Source of the DNA: Daldinia sp. FL1419
Lineage: Eukaryota > Ascomycota > Sordariomycetes > Xylariales > Hypoxylaceae
Direction: 5' to 3'
Length of the DNA: 64,000 nucleotides
NCBI GenBank assembly: GCA_025201765.1
Contig: MU623445.1
Coordinates: 1 to 64,000, forward strand
Part shown: positions 34,568 through 45,015 of the stretch, one piece after another
Layout: each line of letters begins with the position of its first letter
Position numbering within the stretch: position 1 is the stretch's first letter
The notes under the pieces: generated by a model
Database searches by the model: none
The model's input: only the letters and a program-made list of their open reading frames with translations
Told to the model about the DNA's origin: nothing
Translations under genes and position numbers: made by a program

Positions 34568-35896
34568 TGCCGCAGCTGCCGCCACCAGACTGTCCAGAGC
34601 AGAGCTCTGCGTACCGGCCGTCGCATTTCCGAAAGGACCAGCCCAGGTAGTACCGAGCTGGTTCTTGTCGTTGCGGTTCTTGGCCCAAATCGTGTCCGCG
34701 TTCGTGAGCAAGAAGTTCTTGATGGGTTCCATAGGCGCTGCCTCCTGCAGGTAGTGCAAGTTGCGCATGAAGATGCCCTTGAACTGCGAACCGTCGCTAC
34801 CGCAGTTGGGTTCGCAGCCCTCGAAGAGAATGCCATCCTTGGATAGCTTAGTAATGGCAGCTGAAGCAATAGTTTGCGCCGTGGTAAGCAGCGACTTGTC
34901 GCCCGTGGCTTTGGAAAGCTCCACCAATCCACCTAGAATAACCCCCTGGTTGTACGTCCACGTTTGCATCCCGTTGTTCTTGCAGTCATCAGTGAGTCCA
35001 TCGTTGATCAAATTATCCTTGTTAATCAGACCGCTATTCTTAAACCAATTCCATTGGGTCTGGGCGATGTCGAGGAAGTAATCCTTGCGAGAGGGTATGC
35101 GGTTGGCAAGAGATGCGGCGACAGCAAGGTAAAGCTCATTTGCGATGGCATTGGTGTACGGTGTTACCTTACTCCAGAAGATACCGCCGCAAGTAGAGTT
35201 GCCCTTTTTCATATCCTCGAAGATCTCAACTGCGGCTTGGATGTACTGCTGATCTCCAATACCCTTGACACCAACGTCGTGGCTGTGGATCATGGCCAGG
35301 GCCCACCAGCCTTCATCGTCGTAATAATCATTAAGAAAGTTGTCGAAACCCCTCTTACTAATCTCTGATCGTTTCGTTACTGGTACTCTAACGTACGTCG
35401 ATATGGGAAGTCCTATGGCGGACAACTTTTTTGTCGCTTGTACCGGCGTCTTTTGCGCTTGATCGTACTACGGGGGCTTACAATTAGCAATTCGCCAAGA
35501 AAAACAATAAATTTGAGTTGTATTTTTTCTCTTCTCTTGAATAGCTCGGCTTTGTTTCATGCAATTTAGGCGCCCAAGCCAAACCAAGGGGGGGGACAAC
35601 TGAAAATTTTCATGTTTACTTACGGTGTTCTGAATAATCTCTGGGATATTCAGGCTGTTGGAAGCTTCCGGATCAACAAGCGCAAAGTCGGCCAGCACAG
35701 TCAAGCAATTGGCGCTATTCCACCACCCAGTGGTATCCCAAAGTCCCGTCTCGCGATTATACCACGTCTGTAAAGCTTTCAAACCGTCGACAGTATGGGC
35801 GGAGTATGTTGCCGAGTCTGTTCGGTGGGTGAGGTGACTAGACATTAAGAAAATAGCCCTGGAGGCCAGGGAGCCTACGAACGAAGAGGAAACCAT
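34562..35896 (-). CDS. Secreted GH76 alpha-1,6-mannanase-like glycoside hydrolase
   Basis: Two exons (35896-35624 and 35467-34562) joined in frame to 392 residues; the 156-nt intron uses GTAAGT and ends GTAG. The GH76 hallmarks are present: WDTTGWWNSANCLTVLADF near residue 50 and LNDYYDDEGWW, whose paired Asp (141-142) are the family's catalytic acids. GH76 enzymes cut alpha-1,6-mannan, and fungal members also remodel cell-wall glycoprotein. The chosen ATG at 35896 has a strong context (GCCATGG) and lies about 100 bp downstream of a TATA sequence (35996-36003); a longer frame from 36085 would include that TATA box. The N-terminus is a short hydrophobic stretch, a modest signal peptide. No GPI signal is visible, unlike Dcw1/Dfg5. 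The stop codon lies inside a hexanucleotide repeat. Confidence 0.93.
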
Positions 35897-35995
35897 GGCG
35901 ACGACGACAGTATAGAAGAAGATGAAAATATGATGACGAATGTGTTTCGTATGAGGGGCAGAAGTTTTCCAGAAACTTGCCGGCAAAAGAGTGAC

Positions 35996-36003
35996 CTTAT
36001 ATA
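35996..36003 (-). promoter_or_regulatory. TATA box of the GH76 gene
   Basis: TATATAAG on the minus strand about 100 bp before the chosen ATG. It supports starting the protein at 35896 rather than 36085. Confidence 0.6.
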
Positions 36004-36846
36004 AAACTGTAGGAAAAGAACGAGAGTCGCCACTGGATCGAGTGAAAAAAAGTGAGTGGTTACTGTGTAAGTCGATCTCAGTCACAGGATATTAAGGGAG
36101 AGTAACGAGGATGTGGACCGTGCCATCGACACAACCCTGGTAGAAAGCTCACATAACATCGGTACATCAGACGTACATTCACATAACAGACACATAACAT
36201 ACATAACATACATAACATACTCACATGAGCTCGGCACGGATCAAGATCAGACATGTACAGAAGGCAATAATACAAATTCCAGACATGGGTCGTCTCGGCG
36301 ACCCGTAGATCAGGTTGACAGTAGGGCTGGTAGGACCAAAGCAGGAATACAGGATGCTGGATACAGGATGCTGGATACAGGATACAGAATACCAGGAAAG
36401 GATTTTGTGCGAGCCGAGCCAGCGGGCGCGTTTCCTGGACCCAATGAGGATGATCGCGGCATTAGATGATTGGCGATGCGCAGGCCACGGTAGAGACTAG
36501 TAGAGATTGAACAGAACACCGACCATCGAGGAAAGGGATGAACGGGTTGGGCAAGAAATGCCGGGTTAAGCTTGTGGCAGAGGAATTAAGATCTCCGATA
36601 GGGTTGTGTTGTGTTTCAGAACAGGCATGATATTCTCAAAGCTGGACTTGACTGGGGGGTGACTTACATAGACTGGGACTGGGACTGACTGGGACTGACT
36701 GTGGGACTGACTGGATTCTGTGTTAGGTTGCATGAGCAACTAAACTAACAAGTCTCTCTCTCTGTCTCTTAACTAGTCCCTTTTCTCTCTTAATAAAGAT
36801 AATATAATCCCGGAATGGTTGGCCGTATATGGATGGTGTAGCGGAG

Positions 36847-36875
<29 letters not shown>
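36847..36875. repeat. 29-nt poly-A run
   Basis: An uninterrupted homopolymer; length may be uncertain because of sequencing or assembly slippage. A retroposed poly-A tail is possible, but no source sequence or target duplication is evident. Confidence 0.85.
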
Positions 36876-36879
<4 letters not shown>

Positions 36880-38710
36880 TCGTCCCACTTCCCAGATAAT
36901 CCACTCAGATCTAGCCGACCCTTTTCGAGCAGATCGTCTTCAACGCATCCCATTTTTGAAAAAAGATAATAATCCCATATGCTCCATATGATCACAAGAA
37001 TTGCGCCGGAAAGCTGCAGGCGACCTCGTGCTCTTGGTATTCCCTCGTGGTTAGACCAATGGTCCACCGTAGCCGCCCAACTTTAGAAAGAGAAAAAAAA
37101 AAGATGCGCTGAAGGATAAAAAGTCCAAACATGTATTGTTGTGAAATTTTAAGTGGTACGTCTCTCAAGGCGTTTAGATGAAACCGGGGTCAACCAGGCT
37201 GCATTTATTAAGGTACGGATCTAAGTTATCTGAGTTATGCCAGATAACGGATTTACCTTTATCCTGACTATCAGAAGCTTTTTAGAGGCTGTTCGGGTGC
37301 TTAGCGTAGCGACGAAACATGGACGTTTTCCCCTGGACTGCTCTGGATTCCCCCTATTCGATTACGTAGGCAAGTAGGTATCTAGGTACATTAGGAGGTA
37401 ACTATGTACTCTTAGGTGCTTACCTACGCGAGCTAGTACTTGAATACATTCTTACATTACTATTGATGGCATCCATTCAAGTAAAGTAGGTGGGACACCT
37501 CAATAGTTAGCGGCCTATCATCTAAAGGAAGTTAGCGGTGGGGTACGAATGCAAATGCACACCATGGCGGCTGGGCGGGTCGGGTATTACTTAAACTATT
37601 AGAGTTTGCCCTGATTCCAGCTCCGCACCCGATCCGTCCAATTGTGCACCAATTGTGCAACGGTTGACTCCAAAAACCACATGCATCGCGGTCCATTATG
37701 CGCATCGTGTGCATCGTGTGCATCCTCAAGCTTACATAGGTGCTTACATAGGTGCTTACATGCATACCTTGCCTTATACGTTAAAATACGTATTTATATA
37801 GTTAGTACCACGTCCAATAGTATATGTACGATGACGAACGACGAGAATGATGTGTATTATTGCTTATGTGTTATATACACCTATAGTTATACCCAATATA
37901 TCAATCAATGATTCAATATGCGCTGTATGTTTGCGATAATATACGTAGTTATATGTCCGTGTCCCTTGCGACAGGAACTCGTATGGTGAGTTGTAAGCAC
38001 GACACAGTACAGCGCATATATGCGGCAGTATTCATCAGTTCTGGTTAAATCCGATATCATGAATGCATCCGGTTGTCCTTTTTGTCCTTGTCTATCGCGC
38101 GCAAGCTTACAAGAGCGTCATTCTTGACAAATCACTCAAGTAACCAATTACTACCCAGATCCAGCTGACTGGGAACAAGCTGGAAGAAAACAAGTCGGAA
38201 GACAAGCCAAGAGTAACAAGGGGGGTTCCTATAAGAGAATATGGCTACACTATGCGAATACCAGTCATAATCATCTGAACTACAGAATACTAGGCGGAAC
38301 CTATTAGATCCCGCCTCTATAGATCATATGTTCCAAAATATCAGTTGTACCAGCGATCTCAAATGATCTACAGCTGCCTTTTTCAGCTCCCCTCGCGCAG
38401 TACAGCCTAGAATTTCCACAACCCGGCAACACATCATCGTGGGTTGTGTTTTTATGCCAAGCAGTATATCAAAAAGCTACCCTAGTTTCACTGACTTGCT
38501 TGGAGTATCACCGAAAGTTGTCACCAAAATGTCATGATAGCTTCTTGATCACAAAGTCGTTGGAAGCCCACCTGAGTTCTCTTCTTCAGCCAACTAACTA
38601 TCTCGCTATATCTTCTACCGAATACCGAATTCACCCATGACCTCTTTCCAACCTGATTCTCCGCAACCATGTGCCGTTAAACAAGCCTCCATGATTAATA
38701 GTAGACTTCA

Positions 38711-38729
38711 CCCCACAAACTCCCCCCGC
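38711..38729 (-). promoter_or_regulatory. Paired CreA-type sites upstream of the PL4 gene
   Basis: CCCCAC (38711-38716) and CCCCGC (38724-38729) are the complements of GTGGGG and GCGGGG, both fitting the CreA consensus SYGGRG. They lie 13 bp apart, about 240 bp before the lyase ATG. Close pairs are typical of working carbon-catabolite-repression sites; function here is inferred. A TATA-like AATATAAAC follows near 38858. Confidence 0.4.
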
Positions 38730-38964
38730 ATTCACTCTTTCTTTCCCCCTGGTCTCCGAGTTTAGTAGGCGGAATAATTACTTGAAAATGAATAGATATC
38801 ACCCCATAGTCTACCCTAGTATGGGGGATTCGCTTTAAGGCATTTCCGAAGATCGACAATATAAACAAGCTACCTCATTAAAAGACCCTTTACAAAGGTA
38901 GGCTAATCTGCTTCTTTGGTATCACGCGTTCCGCATCTTGAAAGTCGAATCAAGGAGAGTCAAG

Positions 38965-41622
38965 ATGCTGTTCCGGATAGTATCTCGGCCATGTCTCATT
39001 CTCTTATCTCTCTCTAGGAGTGCTTACGCGGAAGTGGTAGCAACCGAGAATGAAACCCAGCTCGTCATCCAGAATGACCGACTATACACACGTGTCGACA
39101 AGGCCACTGGTGCCATGGATGCCGTCGTGCTGGATGGTCAGAACCTGCTCGGCACCCGCTCAGGATCTACCGGCATATTCAATTTAGATTGCTACTGGTA
39201 AGTAACACTATGAAACATTTACAAAGTAACGTAACGTGCTGAGCCCAATCCAGTACTCCGAAGGGATTCTGGACACCCGGATCCACGCAGCCGACCTATG
39301 AGCTATACTCCGGAACAGACTCGACGGGCACCAGCTTCGGCGGTATCAAGATGTCCGACACATACACCCCTACCGGCCAGGTTCTCGAGCAGTATTGGTT
39401 CCTCAGAGACGGAGAGACAGGCCTGCATGTGTTTTCACGTATCGCGTACTACAACGAGACCACCCCGTTTTTACGCAACTTGCAAGAATTCCGGTCCTTG
39501 TTCCGTCCCAACTCGGATATATGGACGCATCTCGCGACTAACGGTGTACAATATGCGCCGCTTCCCGGTAAGGAAGCCAAGAAGAACCAGGTCGTAGTAC
39601 AAGGTAAGCAATTAATAGAGTTCACGTTGAACAGTCCCAGACCCCCGCAAGCCGGAAGCTCGGGAAGAAAAATGTTTCGGGACGGCCGAAACACTACTTC
39701 GTATTCCTTCGCACGTGAGGCCCTCACACTCGGAAAAATATTAACTACGGACGTATTACAGATGCGACGTGGTACATGGGCAACACGCCCAATGACCCGT
39801 ATGTCCAGCAAGAGGCAGACTATTTCACCAAGTATACTTTCCAGGATACTTGGCGGAACCACGACGCTCATGGGATGTTAGTTGAAGTTCTGGTCGACCG
39901 AGTGAGCTCTAAACTGACACGGCCTGACAGGTATGCCGATGGGTCCCAAATTGCGGACAACTCTACATTTGGGGCTGTAAGTAGATGACTGGCCAAAGAC
40001 TCATTGGTCGTGAGTGTATAAGCTTCACGGCCTGAGATGAGATGATAGGGGGTTTACACCTGCAGACATAGGTTCTGACTTGCATTTCTACAGTGGATGG
40101 TTATGAACACGAAGGAGACGTACTTCGGAGGTCCCCTTCACTCTGACTTGGTAGTTGACGGGATTGTATATGATTATATGGGCTAGTTGATAACCAGCCA
40201 TGAAATTGAATCGAGTCACTAACACGAAATATAGTCTCGAATCACCACGGAGATCAGACGGTAAGTTGATATTCATCATTGAATGCTACAAAACCACTAA
40301 CAGCTTGAAAAGCCAAACATCACCAACGGATTTGACCGAACATTTGGCCCAGTAAGTCAAAAGAAAAGCGATCTTGAACCTCCACGCCTATACTAACCAG
40401 ACCAGCAATACTTCTATTTCAATCACTTCCCTGCTGGAGCGGATCTCCAGGTTCTCCGAGAAGATGCCACGCGGTTCGCAGACCCGGAGTGGAATACGGA
40501 GTTCTACGATTCCATCGCGCAATACGTGCCCAACTACGTATCCAGCAACCAGCGCGTGACATGGGAATTGCAAGTAGACCTACCTAAGGGTGCCAAAATT
40601 CCCATTGCTGTACTATCGCAAAACGGGGTCGACTTCCAGGATAACGTCTTCGACACAAAGGCTTACCAGTACTGGGCCGAGATCGACGATAAAGGTCACG
40701 CCACCATCCCGCGAGTCAAGGAGGGCACGTATCGGCTTACGATCTATGCGGATGGTATATTCGGGCAGTACGTCCAGGACGATGTAGAAGTACGTATCGG
40801 TAAGGTAGAGACGACTCGAGTTCAATGGGAGGAAGAGAACCAAGGCGAGGAGATATTCCGCATAGGCACGCCCGACAAGAGTAGCGGTGAATACCGGCAC
40901 GGGTACGAGCGCGACCCGACACACCCGCTCCATCCTGAGCAGTACAGGGTATACTGGGCCGCGTACGACTTTGTCGAGGACTTCCCAGAGGGCGTCACGT
41001 TTAAAGTCGGCGAGAGCGACGTGGGCAAGGGCTTGAACTACGTGCACTGGAGCGTCTTTGGAGGCTATGCCAACTACCCGCGCTCGAAGCCGTATATTGG
41101 CGACGGCAACGTGAACAACTGGACTATCGTGTTCGATCTGGAAAAGGCCCAGTTAGAGCTGAAGCAGCAGGCGACGTTCACGGTCCAGCTAGCTGGAGCC
41201 AAGACTGCGGCGGGCAATACGGATGTCTTTAACGCTTCCGAGCCCCACGCCAACTTGGCGTATACCGTCAGCGTCAATGGGAAGGATCTCGAGCCCTGGA
41301 TTATCCCGTGAGTACCTAGCATACAAATCTATCTAGACTTCTCTTACTTTACATATTCGGTATCGCTAACGGCTTCAATAGGTGGCATCACAGCAGCTCA
41401 TGCGCAGTGCGCTCCGCAGTAATCTGCTACAACATCGCGAACAAGTTCGTCTTCGACGCGGCGCTGCTCCAGGGGGGTGAGAATAGGATCGTCCTGAGCT
41501 TACCGTTCAACGCGACCAACTACGAGAGCGCGGTGCTGCCTAACTCGGTCTACGTGCAGTACGATGCGCTGAGACTAGAGGTCAGCCCAGCAAAGACATA
41601 CGGCCGTAAGAGGGCCACGTAG
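38965..41622 (+). CDS. Secreted rhamnogalacturonan endolyase, polysaccharide lyase family 4
   Basis: Nine exons: 38965-39197, 39254-39603, 39762-39876, 39931-39976, 40094-40181, 40235-40260, 40313-40351, 40406-41307 and 41382-41622. They join in frame to 679 residues. A signal peptide (1-22) ends SRSAYA. The PL4 catalytic beta-sandwich follows (about 23-335) with LDCYCTPKGFWTPGS, YFTKYTF, PLHSDL, VSNHHGDQ and NGFDRTFGPQYYF; then an FnIII-like module (about 345-420, IYADGIFGQY) and a jelly-roll carbohydrate-binding module (about 450-675, GTPDKSSGEYRHG and SVYVQYDALRLE). The family cleaves rhamnogalacturonan-I backbones of pectin by beta-elimination outside the cell. Frame is kept at intron 5 only with a GC-AG intron (40182-40234, branch CACTAAC). 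Exon 6 is 26 nt. An upstream in-frame TTG at 38938 is not used as the start. The gene is intact and of normal family length. Confidence 0.95.
40182..40234 (+). other. Non-canonical GC-AG intron in the PL4 gene
   Basis: The exon ends ATGG and the intron begins GCTAGT, has the branch sequence CACTAAC and ends ATAG. Splicing here gives YMVSNHHGDQ, which fits the family. The nearest GT (40186) would shift the frame by one base. Confidence 0.7.
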
Positions 41623-43753
41623 ACCACGCACCATCTAATTAGAATGTAGAGGTCTTCGTAGGCTTTGTGTAACTAAAAATAACCTTGGAGCTTATGTCTA
41701 CCTATCTAATTACAAGCCTTTTTACGTTCTTACTATACTAGACTACGAATTTTATAGGCGGTCGTGGCTACGAATGCTCCGCTTCTAAATAGAAAATAGT
41801 CTCGCGCCTTGGGAGGTGCTACTGGGCTGGCATTGCAAGCTTTGGATCGAGATATGATTCGCAAATGGGCATCCTAAAGTGTGTAAGGTATCTATACGCC
41901 GTAGTATGGATGAACTCGGCTGTTATATGCAAAGATTAATTAGGTGCTCCCACAACCGGCAGTACAGCTTATTTGACTATTCTATATTGGACCTAGGAGG
42001 ATGAGAATGCATCCTTTCAGGACTAGACTACGGTGGAGAGTACGTGACCATTTCCTATACTAGTTAAACATCGTCGATGCTTACTCTCTTCCCCTTGGTT
42101 ATCCAATGCGAATATACCTTAGGTAGGTTGAATTATTGGTACGGCTTATCATCCGACCCGGTAAAGACGATAGTTTCCCCCCAAGCTCGATAGCGGGATG
42201 CTTCATGCAATATTATCGTTTAATCACAAGTGATGTGATTACCAGCGTAAGCTCTTGCGGGTTCGATAGCAATATAATCGGCAACGGTGGGGTTCCAGCC
42301 CTCCGAACCGGCTTTTCAAGGGGAAGGGAGAAGGGAGAAGGGAGGGTGCGATTTTATACTAGCTCTCAAGGGGGGAGGGGGATAAATGGTGATCAGACCG
42401 GCGTATAGGGAACCTCGCCATCAGCTAACTAAAAGATGATATATCTTTCCGGGACTTTCTCGTTACGGAAGACTATATCTTGGAGGTGCTGTGCCGTAGG
42501 AGCTGATGGCCCAGAGTGGAAATCCCTCCGCCGGCGCGGCGCCGCGGTGGGCTATCGTTACAAATCAAACACCGAGCGCATCGGAAATGTCCCGGACTGC
42601 CTAATTTTGCATAATACGGAATCTGACCCGGCTTCCATGATATGATATCAGGGCACATACCTAGCCTAGGTAGGTAGTATGGTAGGTTAGGTAGGTATGT
42701 ATTGTAAAAATCAACCCCTACCCTCCTATGTAAAGTAGCCCACGTACCCGGTCACAAGTTAGGGCTTATACGTAAACTACATACATATCAATGTTCCGCA
42801 CAAGCCGCACATGCAGTAGTGGAGGCCTGACTGTCTCCTCCGTGTTCTTCCCGCATGATTTCCCATCGAGGCTTATCCCCTATGAAACACAATATACCAA
42901 GCAAAAAGGAGAAAACCCCAGTAATTCATAGGCACTCGGAATATCCGACGGGGATGACCGCAGGCCCTTCGCCGACATATCACGTTTCGAGTAGAGGGCG
43001 TGCGCCTCCGTATCGGACTGCTGATCCGCCATCGTATTGGTTGGACGTGCGAACGGCTTCGGCGCTTTTTATGCGCGCGCGCCCACCCCTCCTCTCTCCC
43101 TCTCTCCCTCTTCCCCCTCTCCCCCCTCTCCCCTCTCTCCGATCAATACAATACAATACCTCTAACTTTCTCTTTTGTCTACCTCCTAGCTAAGCTAATA
43201 GGTCCCTCGCAAGCTCCCCCGCATATGGCTCCGAAGCGGCCCATTTGCCGAGACTACCTAGGTAGGTAGGTATGTAAAGCACTCTTATAAGACCAAACAA
43301 GGGTGAAAGAGAAGAAAAGAAAATAGTTAGTCTGTAGTAATAACAAAACGAGCCTATAATGAGGCTCTGCTTTCTCCCCCGCATGGCCATGCCGTCGATG
43401 GAACCGTAATGCACCACCACCTCTCATCTCACACCCAACTAATCAATTGCTAGCCTAACCTAGCTTCAAAACCTCCGAGTGGAAGAACTAAACTTGTTTC
43501 ATTCTTGGTCTCTTATAGTTCATAACTATTTAGCAAAAACAAGAAAGCTAGCTAGGGAGGCACGTCAATGTCGGTCCACTTGATAGGAATGCATTGCATC
43601 CTCATCTGACTTGAGTATATGTACATTCCGGCCCGTGAACGAGCATATCCTGCCTATACGTGTACCTGGTTCGGAAAGAATCACATCTCATAGGCTCGAA
43701 GAAGGGAACGTAGAAACCGGGTTCTTAAGCCTTGCATCCATTAAACCGCCAAG
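41623..43753. other. Spacer between the PL4 and MOSC genes
   Basis: No supportable gene. It includes G-rich purine runs (about 42317-42380), a long pyrimidine tract (about 43084-43141) and ACCTAGGT at 43256, embedded in GGTAGGTA repeats. Confidence 0.45.
43084..43141. repeat. Polypyrimidine tract, about 58 nt
   Basis: CCCCTCCTCTCTCCCTCTC-type sequence almost free of purines, about 610 bp upstream of the MOSC gene. Such tracts can form triplex DNA and are common in fungal promoters. Confidence 0.7.
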
Positions 43754-45015
43754 ATGGGCCAGAAGACGCTGCAGATCACAGAGGTAAGCCAAGCTCAAGC
43801 GACTTCATATCACCCATAGAAGATGTCTTCCTACTTTAGTCGGTCTTTCGTGCCCTTACTTACACGCCCCTGAAGTTGTACGTCTACCCCATCAAGTCCC
43901 TGCGCCCAGTCTCCCTCGACAAGGCTGTCCTGCGGCGCGAGGGCCTCCAGTACGACCGGCGCTTCATGCTACTTAAGGTCGAGCCCGACGGAGGGTACAA
44001 GAACATCCAGGTGTTTCACTTCCCCGAATGTGCCCTCTTTCACCAGGCTATCGACGATGACCACGTCGTCGTCACTTACCGTATCCCGGAGCACCCGCTA
44101 GTCGTTCCGCCCCCTCCGGAGCAGTATACCAGCCTGCGCGTACCCCTCAACCCTGATGTCCTCGGTCTCGAAACCGTCGACATCAAACTGTTCGGTAGCC
44201 CTACCACGACGCATCGCATGGGTCACGTCTACGATGCCTGGTTCTCTGCATGTCTAGGCTACCAAGCCGTCCTCATCTACATCGGCGATAACAGACGCTC
44301 GGTCCTAGCCCACGCACCACCGCCCGAGCAACAGCCACAGCCACAGACCTGGTTCTCGCACCTTACGTCCTTCGTACCCTACTACGGGCAACAAGCGCCG
44401 AAAGAAGAACCCCCCGGGCTCGTGTTCAACGAAGCAGCGCCCTTCCTCCTAACATCCAAAGCCTCGCTCCGCGACGTCAGTGCGCGGTTACCCGAAGGCC
44501 AAGAAATGGACATGATCAAGTTCCGGCCCAACATCGTCGTCGACGAGATCTGGGAAGAATCCTCCGGCTCGGAAGATAGCAGCGACGAAGCCGCCGCACC
44601 ATCGACCCTGTCCGCCTGGGACGAAGACTTCTGGGGCGAGGTAGAACTCGGCCCCTCGCACCAGCGCCTCGCGTTGACAGCCAACTGCGCGCGGTGCGTC
44701 TCCATCAACGTCGACTACGCAGCCGGGCGGCCGGGGACAGGCGAGCTAGGCTCGGTGCTGAAGAAGCTGATGAAGGACCGACGGGTCGACGCGGGGAACA
44801 AGTGGTCGCCCATCTTCGGGCGGTATGCGTTCCTATTGCCTCCCGCGAACACGAACAGCAACAGCAGCAGCGGCAGCAACAGCAACGGCGGCGGTGGCAG
44901 TGCAGCAGCAGAATGGAGACAGGCGCAAGAGCTGAAAGCTGACGTCGCTGTGGGGGACCAGATCAAGGTGACAAGACGCATTAGCCAACGAGACACGTGG
45001 GCCTGGCCGAAGTGA
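43754..45015 (+). CDS. MOSC-domain protein related to mARC (molybdenum cofactor binding)
   Basis: Two exons (43754-43783 and 43876-45015) joined in frame to 389 residues. The 10-codon first exon MGQKTLQITE continues directly into LYVYPIKSLRPVSL, the typical start of the MOSC N-terminal beta-barrel (about 8-120). The C-terminal MOSC domain has MIKFRPNIVVDE and NCARCVSINVDY; the second Cys (about residue 284) matches the molybdenum-ligating Cys of mARC proteins. Family members bind molybdenum cofactor, and mARC reduces N-hydroxylated compounds with cytochrome b5 and its reductase. No N-terminal membrane anchor or ferredoxin domain is seen, so it may be cytosolic. A Ser/Asn/Gly-rich insert (about 334-358) interrupts the last part of the domain and is probably a surface loop. 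Nothing suggests that the gene is broken. Confidence 0.93.

Larger units (their letters stand above)
36004..38964. other. Divergent spacer between the GH76 and PL4 genes
   Basis: No supportable gene in 3 kb. It holds ACATA-type tandem repeats (about 36181-36222), a 14-bp tandem (AGGATGCTGGATAC, about 36342-36395), a GACTGGGACT tandem (about 36668-36715) and a pure 29-nt poly-A run (36847-36875). Both flanking enzyme genes read outward from it. Confidence 0.45.

Noticed and set aside
35897..36085. Upstream start of the GH76 protein at 36085
   Set aside because: That frame spans the probable TATA box, and the ATG at 35896 has a much better context.
36181..36395. Short tandem repeats that might suggest a CRISPR-like array
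   Set aside because: Units are contiguous microsatellite or minisatellite copies with no unique spacers, and the organism is a fungus.
39604..39761. Open reading through the second intron of the PL4 gene
   Set aside because: Splicing GTAAGC to TTACAG restores QDATWYMG, which matches the family; reading through does not.
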